Origin: Hyphomicrobiales bacterium
Lineage (GTDB): Bacteria > Pseudomonadota > Alphaproteobacteria > Rhizobiales > Rhizobiaceae
Assembly: GCA_900473685.1 (NCBI GenBank)
Contig: UCNE01000016.1
Location: forward strand, 20,692 to 84,691
Reading direction: 5' to 3'
Length of the DNA stretch: 64,000 nt
The notes below the pieces were generated by a model. That model was not told the origin of the DNA. It saw nothing but the letters and a program-made list of their open reading frames with translations, and did not search any database. The translations under genes and the position numbers were made by a program. Below are positions 27,997 to 39,198 of this stretch, piece by piece. Numbering within the stretch: the stretch's first letter is position 1; each line of letters starts with the position of its first letter.

Positions 27997-28044
27997 GTTA
28001 TATGTATTCTTATAACAGAATAGAACGCACGCAGTTTCTGTCAA
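27997..28044 (-). promoter_or_regulatory. Promoter and operator of the peptide-importer/amidohydrolase operon
   Basis: On the minus strand TTGACA (28039-28044) and TATTCT (28017-28022) are spaced by 16 bases. Directly downstream lies an inverted repeat GTTATA (27997-28002) / TATAAC (28011-28016). It resembles the GTTAT...ATAAC palindrome at 21905-21928 beside the IclR gene, which suggests that one regulator acts at both sites. Confidence 0.6.
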
Positions 28045-28267
28045 TAGGAAAATGTGACGGCAAGATGACCACCAAGCGGATTGGCATTCATGCGTGCCGA
28101 TCGCAGGCCGGTGGCGCATTGTCCGGGTTCAGACCCTGAAAATATGGCGCTTGATACAAGCCCAAATCACAAAGCGTCCGGATAGACGGTAACAATCCGC
28201 CTTCCGACAACCGGCAATCACAACTTTTTGAATGGGACAGCCGCTCCGGCGGCCATGGCAGGCGCGC
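28045..28267. other. Non-coding region upstream of the importer operon
   Basis: No gene or clear RNA element is visible between the promoter at 28044 and the stop of the mipA remnant at 28268. Confidence 0.4.
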
Positions 28268-28918
28268 CTAAAACCGGTAGCCGAGGATCAACAGGCTTGA
28301 AGGCTGAAGGGTTTGCTTGACGATGGGGCTGTCAGCGGCGTCGCCAGTAACGATGCCCAGTGTCTGCTCGCCGCGCAGCATCCAGTTGCCGTTGATCAGA
28401 TAGGTCGCGGAGACCGAGAGATCGATGCTTTTTACACCGGCGCCCGGCTTGTAGGTTCTGTAGCCAGAGCGGGCTGCCTGACCTGCATCCACGCCGAAAT
28501 AGGTCTCCATGTAATTCCTATCGGCAAACGTCACGGACGCCCCGGCGCCCAGGATGATGGTTTCTGTAACGGGTTGCGTGACCTCAACGCCAGCTTTGCC
28601 GATAAGTCCATCGCTGCCGCCAATAATCTTGTCAGCCGAGATGAAGAAGGTCGCAGGCCCATAATTCAGGCTCGCCTTGCCGCCGATCGTGGCGGCCGCG
28701 GCATCGATGCCGAGGCCTCGAAGATCATCTGAATCGTCCTCGGAACGGCCAAGATCGTAACCAGCCTTGACATCCAATTCAAAAAGCCCCCGCTCATAGG
28801 CTTTCACCCCAATACCGGAGGAATCGATGGTCAACCGGTCAAAGAACGTCGCCGAGACGAAGGGGACCGGCGAAATTTCCATGTCGCGACTACCTTCATA
28901 TTTCGGCCGGTACATCAC
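28268..28918 (-). pseudogene. 5'-truncated mipA/ompV-family outer-membrane protein
   Basis: The 216 codons encode most of a MipA/OmpV beta-barrel: YRPKYEGSRDMEISPVPFVSATFFDRL, ELDVKAGYDLGRSEDDSDDLRGLG, and a terminal strand ending in the outer-membrane signature LLILGYRF. The signal peptide and first strand are missing from the ORF starting at 28918. The frame upstream still reads QKLHGWDAVIGAG in continuity, which matches a MipA N-terminus up to about 28960, and then loses all resemblance as it runs into the histidine kinase gene on the other strand. The gene has therefore lost its promoter and export signal and is probably not functional. Confidence 0.75.
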
Positions 28919-28945
28919 ACCCGCGCCGATAACCGCGTCCCAGCC

Positions 28946-30304
28946 GTGCAGTTTTTGGGCAACGGCTCCGAAGCGGTCTGGGATGAATACGGGCGCCGTA
29001 GTCGCGGCCAGATTACGTTCATCATCGTCGCGGCCCTGCTCACGGTGATTATCGCCGGCCGTGCGTTGGAGCGCTGGGCCAAAAGCGATGGCGGCGCTCC
29101 AAACATGGAAACCATTACCGAGCGGGTTAACGCCGTCGCGGAGCTTTTGAAATTTTCCACCCCGCAGGAACGGGACGCCATTCTTGCCCTAGCCGGCCGG
29201 GCAGGTTGGAAACTCTCGCTGCAGCCGGCCTCGGTCAGTGCGCGTTTTACGGAATCACCTGAAGCCGGCGGCATCGCCGCATCTATCGTCGAATGGCTGT
29301 TTCCAACCGATGGCGTGACGCCGCCGATTGGCGGCTGGCGCACATTTCTTGATGGAGAGCGGGTTATCGCATTGGAGATCGATAACACGACGCTTCTCGT
29401 ACTCAGCGGCATACCCGACGCTATCTTGACGAGCGCCACCCTCAGCCAGGGAGCCTATTATATCGTCGCCATCGTCGTGCTCGTCCTGTTTTTCTTCCTC
29501 TTTGCCATCAAGGCCATCACCGAGCCGATCAGGCGGATTTCCCAGGCAGCGAACGAGGCCGACGTCGCAAACGGTTCCCAGATTTTCAGGGAGCGCGGCT
29601 CCATCGAAATCGTTGCGCTCGCGCGTGCGCTCAACGGTATGCGCAACCGTATCCGGATCATGGTCGAATCGCGGACACGCATGCTGCGGGGGATTGGCCA
29701 TGACCTCAGAACCCCGCTGACGCGGCTGCGGTTGCGTACCGAACGCCTCGACGAAGGCCCCTTGCGCGAAGCGCTGCTGTCGGACGTGGTTCGCATCGAT
29801 CGCCTGCTTGCCGAAAGCCTGAATTATCTCAGGGACGATTATGCCATCGAGCTGATGCAGAAGGCCGATCTTGTCAGCATCCTGCAAACCGTTTGCGCCG
29901 AATTCAGCGATATTGGTTTTCAGGTCCGCTACGCCGGGCCGGACAGAATGATCGTTCATTGCAAACCGCTGGCGATGATGCGGGCAATCACCAATCTCTG
30001 CGACAACGGCGTCACGTTCGCCGACCACGTCGCGGTTCGCCTGAGCGAAACAAAAGCCGGTTATGAAATCACTGTCTCGGACGATGGCCCGGGCATTCCC
30101 AGCGACCTGCGGGCGCGTGTGCTTGAGCCGTTCTTCAAGGTGGATCAGGCGCGGGTGGAAGGGAAGGCCGGCTTCGGGCTGGGCCTCTCCATCGTCGCCG
30201 ATATCGTCCAGGCCCATCACGGCCTGATGGAGCTGTCCGATACCAAGCCCCACGGGCTGACGGTGACAATAGCCGCTCCCAAAACGCTTGCCTTGGCGGC
30301 GTGA
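28946..30304 (+). CDS. Sensor histidine kinase, probably 5'-truncated, without its response regulator
   Basis: This 452-residue kinase has TM1 at about 23-40, a periplasmic segment, TM2 at about 172-190, a HAMP linker, the H-box GHDLRTPLTRLRL with phospho-acceptor His252, an N-box RAITNLCDN, the G1 box DDGPGIP and the G2 box GFGLGLS. The catalytic part looks intact. The first 20 codons from ATG 28946 do not look like a kinase N-terminus and are antisense to the mipA remnant, so the true start was probably lost. No cognate response regulator lies beside it, although EnvZ/OmpR-type kinases are usually co-transcribed with one. Confidence 0.75.
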   Translation: MQFLGNGSEAVWDEYGRRSRGQITFIIVAALLTVIIAGRALERWAKSDGGAPNMETITERVNAVAELLKFSTPQERDAILALAGRAGWKLSLQPASVSARFTESPEAGGIAASIVEWLFPTDGVTPPIGGWRTFLDGERVIALEIDNTTLLVLSGIPDAILTSATLSQGAYYIVAIVVLVLFFFLFAIKAITEPIRRISQAANEADVANGSQIFRERGSIEIVALARALNGMRNRIRIMVESRTRMLRGIGHDLRTPLTRLRLRTERLDEGPLREALLSDVVRIDRLLAESLNYLRDDYAIELMQKADLVSILQTVCAEFSDIGFQVRYAGPDRMIVHCKPLAMMRAITNLCDNGVTFADHVAVRLSETKAGYEITVSDDGPGIPSDLRARVLEPFFKVDQARVEGKAGFGLGLSIVADIVQAHHGLMELSDTKPHGLTVTIAAPKTLALAA

Positions 30305-30339
30305 TGGCGGTGGCAACTTGCGGAGAATCGATATGCCGG

Positions 30340-32442
<2,103 letters not shown>

Positions 32443-32537
32443 CTGGCCGGCGTCCACTCTGCTGTTGTCGCCGCCGCGACGTTTCGCCGGGCAGCTTGTA
32501 CAGGCAGAATAGCGAGCCGCGGCCATCTGGCAAGGCG

Positions 32538-32557
32538 AATTATACAGCCATATAATT
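32538..32557. promoter_or_regulatory. Perfect inverted repeat upstream of the TMADH-like gene
   Basis: AATTATA (32538-32544) and TATAATT (32551-32557) flank CAGCCA. The AT-rich site lies in a 211-base gap between the beta-hydroxyacid dehydrogenase and TMADH-like genes, within the probable promoter of the latter. It suggests separate regulation by an unidentified factor. Confidence 0.5.
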
Positions 32558-32653
32558 ACCCTGTAGTCCGTTGAAATATTTTACTTTCGTCGAGCGCGCG
32601 ACGGACATTTTAGTTTTTAAGATTGTCCTTGCACGCCACGAGGAAAGCCAGCC

Positions 32654-33559
32654 TTACAATTCCGCTGGAAACCCCGGCGCGCGCAGATCGGTGCCAACTG
32701 CGTCCTCGAGCAGCTTTACCACCTGCGACGACCATGCGTTGCCGCCATAGGTCGAGCGGGCGCGGATGAAGGTCTGCAGGGTGTGCGACGCGAGATCGAG
32801 CGGCACGCCGAACTGCTTGCCAAAGCCGAGCGCAAAGCCAAGATCCTTGCAGGCGAGGTCCATGGTGAAGTTGATGTTGTAGCTGCCGTTGAGGATCACC
32901 TGGCCCTCCGTCTCGTGCACGAAACTGTTGCCGGAACTCGCCTTGATGATGTTGAATGCATCGGTCAGATCGATGCCTCCCTTCTTTGCCAGCATCAGCG
33001 CCTCACCGGTCGCCAGAAGATGGATGAAGGCCAGCATATTGGTGATGACCTTGATGACGGCAGCCTTGCCGAGCGGCCCGGCATGAAAGATTTCACCACC
33101 CATGGCGCTGAGCGCCGGTAGATGCGCCTCAAACAGGTCGCGATCGCCACCGGCAATGACGGTGATGTCGCCGGCCGCCGCACGGTGGACACCGCCGGTC
33201 ACCGGCGCCTCCAGCATGCGGATGCCCCGGGCTGCAGCAATCGCCGCCAGACGCTCGATATCGTTCTGGTCGAGCGTGCTCATCTCGATCCACGCGCCGC
33301 CCGCTTTCAAGCCCGATAGAATACCATCCGGGCCGGTCAGCACAGCCTCCGAAATCGAAGGCGACGGCAAGCAGGTGATGACCGCATCAACCTGGCTGGC
33401 GAGTGCCTGCGGACTGTCCGCCCACACGGCCCCATTCGCCAGCAATGATTCTGCTCGACCGCGATCCCGGTCGTGCACGGTGACTGGAAAACCCTCGCGC
33501 ACAAGGCTGCCTGCCAGATGCTGGCCGAGATGCCCAAGTCCGATAAAGCCGTAGCGCAT
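32654..33559 (-). CDS. NAD(P)-dependent beta-hydroxyacid dehydrogenase (HIBADH family)
   Basis: This 301-residue oxidoreductase has an N-terminal Rossmann fold with GFIGLGHLGQHLA at residues 4-16 and the family's DAVITCLPSP segment. The substrate-binding motif appears as MLEAPVTGGVHRAAAGDITVIAGG, and the catalytic Lys region as KVITNMLAFIHLLATGEAL. GGAGGACGGAT precedes the ATG at 33559. It is the fourth gene of a same-strand cluster with GMC, enolase-superfamily and aldehyde dehydrogenase genes. The family covers 3-hydroxyisobutyrate, tartronate semialdehyde and related acids. Confidence 0.88.
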   Translation of the reverse strand: MRYGFIGLGHLGQHLAGSLVREGFPVTVHDRDRGRAESLLANGAVWADSPQALASQVDAVITCLPSPSISEAVLTGPDGILSGLKAGGAWIEMSTLDQNDIERLAAIAAARGIRMLEAPVTGGVHRAAAGDITVIAGGDRDLFEAHLPALSAMGGEIFHAGPLGKAAVIKVITNMLAFIHLLATGEALMLAKKGGIDLTDAFNIIKASSGNSFVHETEGQVILNGSYNINFTMDLACKDLGFALGFGKQFGVPLDLASHTLQTFIRARSTYGGNAWSSQVVKLLEDAVGTDLRAPGFPAEL

Positions 33560-33632
33560 ATCCGTCCTCCGTTGCTGGTTGGGCTCGGAAAGCGGCTCCA
33601 TCGGTCGCCATCCGGGCGCTGTCGTCAAGTGC

Positions 33633-35246
33633 TCACGCCGCGTCTTCCAGGATCATCGCCGCACCCTTTTCCGCGACCATCATGGTCGGTGCATTGATGT
33701 TACCGGCCGTGACATTGGGGAAGATTGAGGCATCGACGATACGCAGGCTTTCGACCCCATGCACCCGCAGCCGCGCATCCACCACCGAGGTCGCCCGATC
33801 CGGCCCCATCATGCAGCTGCCGCAGAGGTGATAGATCGAGCTGGCATTGGCGCGGAAATAGCCGAGCAGGTCTTCGTCGCTCGCAGCCGATGGAGACGGG
33901 GATACTTCCGCATCGATGATGGCGGCCAGCGACGGCGCCGATGCGATCCGGCGCACCAGCCGGCTCCCCTCGATGACATCAGTTATATCGCGATCGGTCG
34001 AAAGGTAGTTCGGCTGGATCAGCGCCGCAGCCGACGGATCGCTTGAAGCAAGTGCAATCCGTCCGCGGCTGGTCGGCCGGCAGGAATTGAAAGCAATCAG
34101 GAAACCGGCATAAGGCTCCGGCACCATCGAGGCGCTGGCGTCGACAGGAACCCGGTAGGAGAGGGGATTGAAATACAGCTGGATGTTTGGCCGTTCCTGC
34201 GTCGGGCTGCCGCGAAAGAAGCCGCCCGCCTGATTGACGCTCATCGCAAACGGTCCCTTGCGGGTCAGCACATATTGCAGCCCCAGCCGAGCCTGCCCGA
34301 ACAGGCTGCCGAACACGCCGTTCAACGTCGGCCGGTTGGCGCGGTAATAAAAACTCGCGGCCAGATGATCCTGAAGGTTTTCACCGACGGCGGGCAGGTG
34401 ATGGCGGGTCTCGATGCCCTTCTTGCCGAGCGCTGCGCCATCGCCGATCCCGGAGAGCTGCAGCAATTTTGGCGTGTCGATCGCGCCGGCCGCGACGATG
34501 ACCTCACGCCGCGCCGAAAATGTCCGCCGGGCGCTGTTCTGCAGAACCTCAACGCCGGTCGCGCGTCCATCCGGCGCAAAGACCAGCCGCTGCGCGATAG
34601 CACCGCGCTCGATCGAGACATTGGCCCGTTTCAGGGCCGGACGCAGGTATTCGGCGCTGGAATGCGAGCGCAGGCCATTGCGAGTGTTGATATCATAGAC
34701 GCCGGCGCCTTCGATCGAGGCGCCGTTGAAATCAGTTGTCGACGGCAGCTGCAGTTCTTCGCAGCCCTTCAGATAGGCATCAGTGATGGGATGGGTCATG
34801 CCGCGCATCGGCGTCACATGGATCGGGCCTTTGCCGCCGTGCCACGGAGAGGCACCTTTTTCATGGGTCTCGAGCTTTTTGAAAAAGGGCAGGACATCCG
34901 CAGCACCCCAGCCCGGGTTTCCGGCCGCTTGCCAGTCGTTGAAATCATCGGCGGCACCGCGAACGAAGACCATGGCATTGATCGAGCCGGACCCGCCCTG
35001 CACCTTGCCGCGCGGCACATAGATCCGCCGCCCGTCGAGCCCGGCTTCCGGCTCGGTGGAATACATCCAGTTGACTTTGGGGTTGTAGTAGCTCTTGGCG
35101 TAGCCGATCGGGATCTTGAACCAGAAGGACGAGTCCTTGCCGCCCGCCTCGACGAGGAGAACGCTGTAGCGGCCGCTCTCGCTCAGGCGGCTTGCAAGGA
35201 TGCAACCAGCCGACCCTGCGCCGACAATGACGAAGTCGTAGATCAT
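33633..35246 (-). CDS. GMC-family FAD-dependent alcohol oxidoreductase (choline-dehydrogenase-like)
   Basis: This 537-residue flavoenzyme oxidises an alcohol, probably delivering electrons to a quinone or other acceptor. The FAD motif GAGSAG is at residues 9-14, PRGKVQGGSGSINAMV carries the GMC signature 1, GAIDTPKLLQLSGIG is signature 2, and the C-terminal IYHLCGSCMMG contains the active-site His. The ATG at 35246 is chosen because the flavin fold begins at once; the longer frame to 35420 overlaps the next gene. An aldehyde dehydrogenase two genes upstream could take the product. Confidence 0.9.
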   Translation of the reverse strand: MIYDFVIVGAGSAGCILASRLSESGRYSVLLVEAGGKDSSFWFKIPIGYAKSYYNPKVNWMYSTEPEAGLDGRRIYVPRGKVQGGSGSINAMVFVRGAADDFNDWQAAGNPGWGAADVLPFFKKLETHEKGASPWHGGKGPIHVTPMRGMTHPITDAYLKGCEELQLPSTTDFNGASIEGAGVYDINTRNGLRSHSSAEYLRPALKRANVSIERGAIAQRLVFAPDGRATGVEVLQNSARRTFSARREVIVAAGAIDTPKLLQLSGIGDGAALGKKGIETRHHLPAVGENLQDHLAASFYYRANRPTLNGVFGSLFGQARLGLQYVLTRKGPFAMSVNQAGGFFRGSPTQERPNIQLYFNPLSYRVPVDASASMVPEPYAGFLIAFNSCRPTSRGRIALASSDPSAAALIQPNYLSTDRDITDVIEGSRLVRRIASAPSLAAIIDAEVSPSPSAASDEDLLGYFRANASSIYHLCGSCMMGPDRATSVVDARLRVHGVESLRIVDASIFPNVTAGNINAPTMMVAEKGAAMILEDAA

Positions 35247-35265
35247 GACAGGTCTCTGTTCAGGC

Positions 35266-36483
35266 TCAGCCCTTGGCGGGCATGAACTCCTTGATGTCGG
35301 CGGGTTCGGCGGCCATCTGCAGATGCAAGCGTTTACCGGTATAGGGAGAGTGCTTTTCGACGACATCGAGATTGAGCTCGATGCCGAGGCCCGGTTCGCG
35401 CGACGGAATGAGATAGCCATCGTCGAACTGCAACTTGGTTTTCAGCACCTCGCCGTGAAAGCCGCCGAAATCCATGATCGCTTCATGGATGAGGAAATTC
35501 GGGGTGGCGGCTGAAAGTTGGATACTGGCGGCGGCACCGACCGGACCATTGTAGAGATGCGGCGCGATCTGGGCGTAAAAGGCCTCGGCCATCCCGGCGA
35601 TCTTCTTCGCTTCCAACAGGCCGCCGACGCGGGCGACATTCATCTGGAGGATTGCAGCCGCGCCGAGCTGCAGCACGCGCTGGAACTCGTATTTCGTCGT
35701 CAGCCGTTCACCGGTCGAAATCGGGATGGACGTGGCGCGCGCCACTTCGGCCATGGCGGCCTCCTGCCCGGGTGGCACCGGCTCTTCGAACCACAGCGGA
35801 TCGTATTTCTCCAGCCGCCGTGCCAACCGGATCGCCGAGGATGGCACCATCTGCCCGTGCGTTCCGAAGAGAATATCGGCGCGACTGCCGATCGCTTCGC
35901 GGATTTTCGCACAGAAAAGCTCGCAGCGGTCGAGAACCCCCATCGAAAGCTGATGTCCGGAATAGTTGGTATAGGGGCCGGCCGGGTCGAACTTGACGGC
36001 GGTAAAACCCATCTCGACCATGCGGATGGCTTCTTCAGCCGCCAGATCAGGATCATTGTAATCGTAATCGCCAGCCGCGTTTTTCGGATAGAGATAGGTA
36101 TAGGCGCGCAGTTTTTCGTGGACGGTGCCACCAAGCAGATCGGAAACCGGGCGGCCGGCCGCCTTGCCGATGATGTCCCAGCAGGCAATTTCCAGGCCGG
36201 AGACAATGCCCATCATCGTGGTGTCCGGGCGCTGCGTAAAGCCGCTGGAATAGGCCGCCCTCCAGAAACGCTCGATCTGGTGGGGGTCATGATCGAGAAG
36301 ATAGCGCTGAAAGACATCGTCGATCAGCGGAACCATCGCCGAGGGATGAAACGAGGTCGCATAGATTTCGCCGACGCCCGAAATGCCGCAGGCCGTCTCG
36401 AGCTGGACGAAAATCCAGTACATGCCGCCGACATGTGGCGGCGGAACTGCAACCACATGGGTTTTCAGCGATGCGATCTTCAT
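35266..36483 (-). CDS. Enolase-superfamily enzyme (mandelate racemase/muconate lactonizing family)
   Basis: This is a 405-residue sugar-acid dehydratase or racemase-like enzyme. The capping domain is at about 1-125. In the barrel I see Lys164-x-Asp166 (AVKFDP), the Glu pair 233-234 (WFEEP), Glu259 (STGER) and His309 (APHLYNG). At the position of the usual first metal-ligand Asp the sequence is FGTHGQ (206-211), a deviation that I believe is shared by a subset of the family. The neighbours (GMC oxidoreductase, aldehyde and beta-hydroxyacid dehydrogenases) suggest a polyol or sugar-acid pathway; the substrate is unknown. Confidence 0.85.
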   Translation of the reverse strand: MKIASLKTHVVAVPPPHVGGMYWIFVQLETACGISGVGEIYATSFHPSAMVPLIDDVFQRYLLDHDPHQIERFWRAAYSSGFTQRPDTTMMGIVSGLEIACWDIIGKAAGRPVSDLLGGTVHEKLRAYTYLYPKNAAGDYDYNDPDLAAEEAIRMVEMGFTAVKFDPAGPYTNYSGHQLSMGVLDRCELFCAKIREAIGSRADILFGTHGQMVPSSAIRLARRLEKYDPLWFEEPVPPGQEAAMAEVARATSIPISTGERLTTKYEFQRVLQLGAAAILQMNVARVGGLLEAKKIAGMAEAFYAQIAPHLYNGPVGAAASIQLSAATPNFLIHEAIMDFGGFHGEVLKTKLQFDDGYLIPSREPGLGIELNLDVVEKHSPYTGKRLHLQMAAEPADIKEFMPAKG

Positions 36484-36508
36484 GGGGTGGTTCCTCCTCG
36501 CCGGGTGA

Positions 36509-37933
36509 TCAGTGTTTCAGGATGACAAGCCGCGTCTGGGTGAATTCCAGCATGCCATGCTTGCCGTCGTCACCACCAAGGCCGGATTTCTTCCAGCCGG
36601 CATGATAGCCCTGATAGGGATCCGCCGGGAAACGGTTGACGTAAAGCTCCCCCGCCTCGATCTCGCTCGCCGCCTGCATGACCTTGCGGTAGTTTTCCGA
36701 AAACAACACCGAGGCAAGCCCGAACTGATGATCGCTGGCCAGCGCCAAAGCCTCGTCGAACGTCTCGTAGGAAAGGACGGCAAGCACCGGGCCGAACACT
36801 TCTTCCCGGACGATTTCCATGTCCTGGCGGCAGCCGGTGATCAGGGTCGGCGGATAGAAATAACCGTCGCCCTCCGGGATCCAGCCACCGGCCACGACCG
36901 TTGCTCCCTCCGCCACGGCCCGCTCGACCATCCCATGAATACGCTCGCGCGCTGCGGCATTGGCAAGTGGTCCCATGCTGTCAGGATCGGTGGCGCGGTC
37001 GCCGAAACGGCGGGCGGCAAAGCCTTGGCGCAGCTTCTCGATAAGCGCATCGTGGATCGAGGCGTGGACATAAAGCCGCTCGGCAGAGGTGCAGACCTGA
37101 CCACAATGAGCCGTCTTCGCACCGAGAACCATGCGAGCCACCGCATCAAGATCAGCATCGGGCTCGACGATGACAGGCGATTTGCCACCAAGTTCAAGGG
37201 AGGGCTTGGCGATATTGACCTTGCAATAATCGAGCACGGTCTGGCCCGCAGCGACGCTGCCCGTCAGCGTGATCATGCCGACGGCCGGGTGCGTACACAT
37301 CGTCCGCGCAACATCGTGTGACATCGTCATGATGTTGATGAGGCCCGCCGGTAGATCAGCTTCCAGCACGGCTTGCGCGAATGCAAAAGCCGAGGTCGGC
37401 GTGTTATTGCTCGGGCGAATGACGACGGCATTGCCGGTAATCAGGGCAGGCGCGATCTTGCGCACCAGGGTGTAGATCGGAAAATTGAACGGGATCAGGC
37501 AGGCGACGACGCCGATCGGCTCGCGCTTGAGCATCAGGGTCTCGTCAGGCGTATCGCTTTCAATGACCTCGCCTTCAATCCGGCGCGCCCATTCGGCGTG
37601 ATAGCGCATCAACTCGACGCCATAGATGGCCTCGGCGGTAGCGTCTGCGAGGTTCTTGCCGGATTCCAACGCCAGCGCCTCGCCAATCCTCGGGGCATGG
37701 CGCTCGATGGCATCGGCCAGTTTCCGCAAGGCATCGCCCCGCTGGATCGCCGGCAACTTGCGCCAGGATTTTTGCGCGGTCTTCGCGGCCTCCACTGCAG
37801 TAATAACAGCGGCGTCGTCTGCAGCCGGAACCTTGGTGAAAATCTTGCCGTCGGCGGGATTACGCACTTCGATCCCGGGCAAGCCGGAAGCCTCGACAAA
37901 GCGGCCACCGATGAAATTGCGATGCTGCGTCAT
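36509..37933 (-). CDS. NAD(P)-dependent aldehyde dehydrogenase (lactaldehyde/glycolaldehyde type)
   Basis: This 474-residue enzyme oxidises an aldehyde to an acid. The catalytic residues are readable: SLELGGKSPVIV (general-base Glu), CGQVCTSAERLYV with the nucleophilic Cys, ITLTGSVAAGQ for the nucleotide, and EEVFGPVLAVLSYE. It resembles AldA-like enzymes in length and motifs. It is the first gene of the metabolic cluster running to 30340 and lies 110 bases from the LysR gene on the same strand. Confidence 0.9.
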   Translation of the reverse strand: MTQHRNFIGGRFVEASGLPGIEVRNPADGKIFTKVPAADDAAVITAVEAAKTAQKSWRKLPAIQRGDALRKLADAIERHAPRIGEALALESGKNLADATAEAIYGVELMRYHAEWARRIEGEVIESDTPDETLMLKREPIGVVACLIPFNFPIYTLVRKIAPALITGNAVVIRPSNNTPTSAFAFAQAVLEADLPAGLINIMTMSHDVARTMCTHPAVGMITLTGSVAAGQTVLDYCKVNIAKPSLELGGKSPVIVEPDADLDAVARMVLGAKTAHCGQVCTSAERLYVHASIHDALIEKLRQGFAARRFGDRATDPDSMGPLANAAARERIHGMVERAVAEGATVVAGGWIPEGDGYFYPPTLITGCRQDMEIVREEVFGPVLAVLSYETFDEALALASDHQFGLASVLFSENYRKVMQAASEIEAGELYVNRFPADPYQGYHAGWKKSGLGGDDGKHGMLEFTQTRLVILKH

Positions 37934-38042
37934 GACCCACCCGAAACGTAATCTGTTTCAGGCAGTAGACGGGACCTCGCCCCCTGTTCGCAAGCGACTT
38001 ATTCTCGGGTCAATCATTCCAAAAACGAATGTTCGGCCCTGC

Positions 38043-38963
38043 TCATTTTGCGGCGCCGTAAAGGTCATGATCCAGCGTGACCTCGCTCAGCAGCCATGCG
38101 CGAAAATCCCGGACATTCGCGGGTTCGGGCTGATCCGTGCGTGTCACCAGCCAATAGGATTCGTGGCCTTCGATCTCGACATCAAGTACCGGTACCAACT
38201 GGCCGCTTTGCAGCTGGCTGGCGACCATGAACCGGTCGACCACGGCGATACCAAGCCCGTTGCAGGCCGCCTCTATCACCAGGTCGAGAAGGTCGAACTC
38301 CATCCCGCCCCGCACATCGGTGCCGCTGAGGCCGGCGGCGTCCAGCCAATGCTGCCAGGTGAGGTAGCGCTGATCGGCTGCGGCCAGAACATGCAGGAAT
38401 GTGAAGGCGGAAAGATCGATAGGAGCGCTTCGGCTGGCCGCATCCAGTAGACCGGGCGCGCAGACAGCAATATGCCGTTCGGTCATCAGGATACGCGATT
38501 GCAGCATTGGCCATTCGCCGTCACCGAAGCGGATGGCGCAATCGAGCAGACTGCGCTCGGCAAGCGTGTCCTTGAGATCGGTGCTGAGGCTGATCTCGAT
38601 CTCCGGCAGGGCTTGGCGCAGGCGCGACAGCCGCGGCATCAGCCAGCGCTTGGCAAAGGTCGGCGGCACGTTGATGCGTAGCCTGTTGCGGTTGTTTTTC
38701 TCCATGATCGAGCGCACCGTCTGCTCGACATTGTGAAAGGCCAGCTGCAGTGTTGCGAGCAGTTCGGCACCGGCGCGCGTCAGCTCCAGATCATGATGAT
38801 GGCGGATCAACAGGTTTTCGCCCAGCTGTTTTTCGAGATTGCGCACCTGCCGGCTGACGGCACTTTGCGTCAGGTTCAGCACTTCGGCCGCACGCGTAAA
38901 ACTGCGCGTCTGGCCGACGACCTCGAAAACCTTCATCGCCGAAAGCGCAGGTAATTTCCGCAT
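38043..38963 (-). CDS. LysR-family regulator (GcvA-like)
   Basis: This 306-residue regulator has an N-terminal HTH (KVFEVVGQTRSFTRAAEVLNLTQSAVSRQVRNLEKQLGENLLIRH) of the GcvA subgroup, then an effector domain. It stands upstream of the aldehyde dehydrogenase gene on the same strand rather than divergent, with a 109-base gap that could hold the target promoter. It is the best local candidate to control the 30.3-37.9 kb cluster. The region to the divergent kinase gene at 39199 (235 bases) shows no further gene. Confidence 0.9.
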   Translation of the reverse strand: MRKLPALSAMKVFEVVGQTRSFTRAAEVLNLTQSAVSRQVRNLEKQLGENLLIRHHHDLELTRAGAELLATLQLAFHNVEQTVRSIMEKNNRNRLRINVPPTFAKRWLMPRLSRLRQALPEIEISLSTDLKDTLAERSLLDCAIRFGDGEWPMLQSRILMTERHIAVCAPGLLDAASRSAPIDLSAFTFLHVLAAADQRYLTWQHWLDAAGLSGTDVRGGMEFDLLDLVIEAACNGLGIAVVDRFMVASQLQSGQLVPVLDVEIEGHESYWLVTRTDQPEPANVRDFRAWLLSEVTLDHDLYGAAK

Positions 38964-39198
38964 TCCATCGCTTCCATAAATTCAGGTTGGCCTGTATCAG
39001 CCAGTGTGTAGCGCCTCATCTATGTTTCAGGCTGTCAGGTCGGGTCAAGCTGCCGATGCTCCCGGTGGCGTTTTTGGCATCTTGAACCTGCCTGCAGGGC
39101 CGTGTTGCACCATCTGCGACAGCCATCACCTTCCGCAGCAGGCTTGTTGTGCTACGATCCACCAAGCCTTCGTTAGATAAACGGCGAGGGGTTACAGT

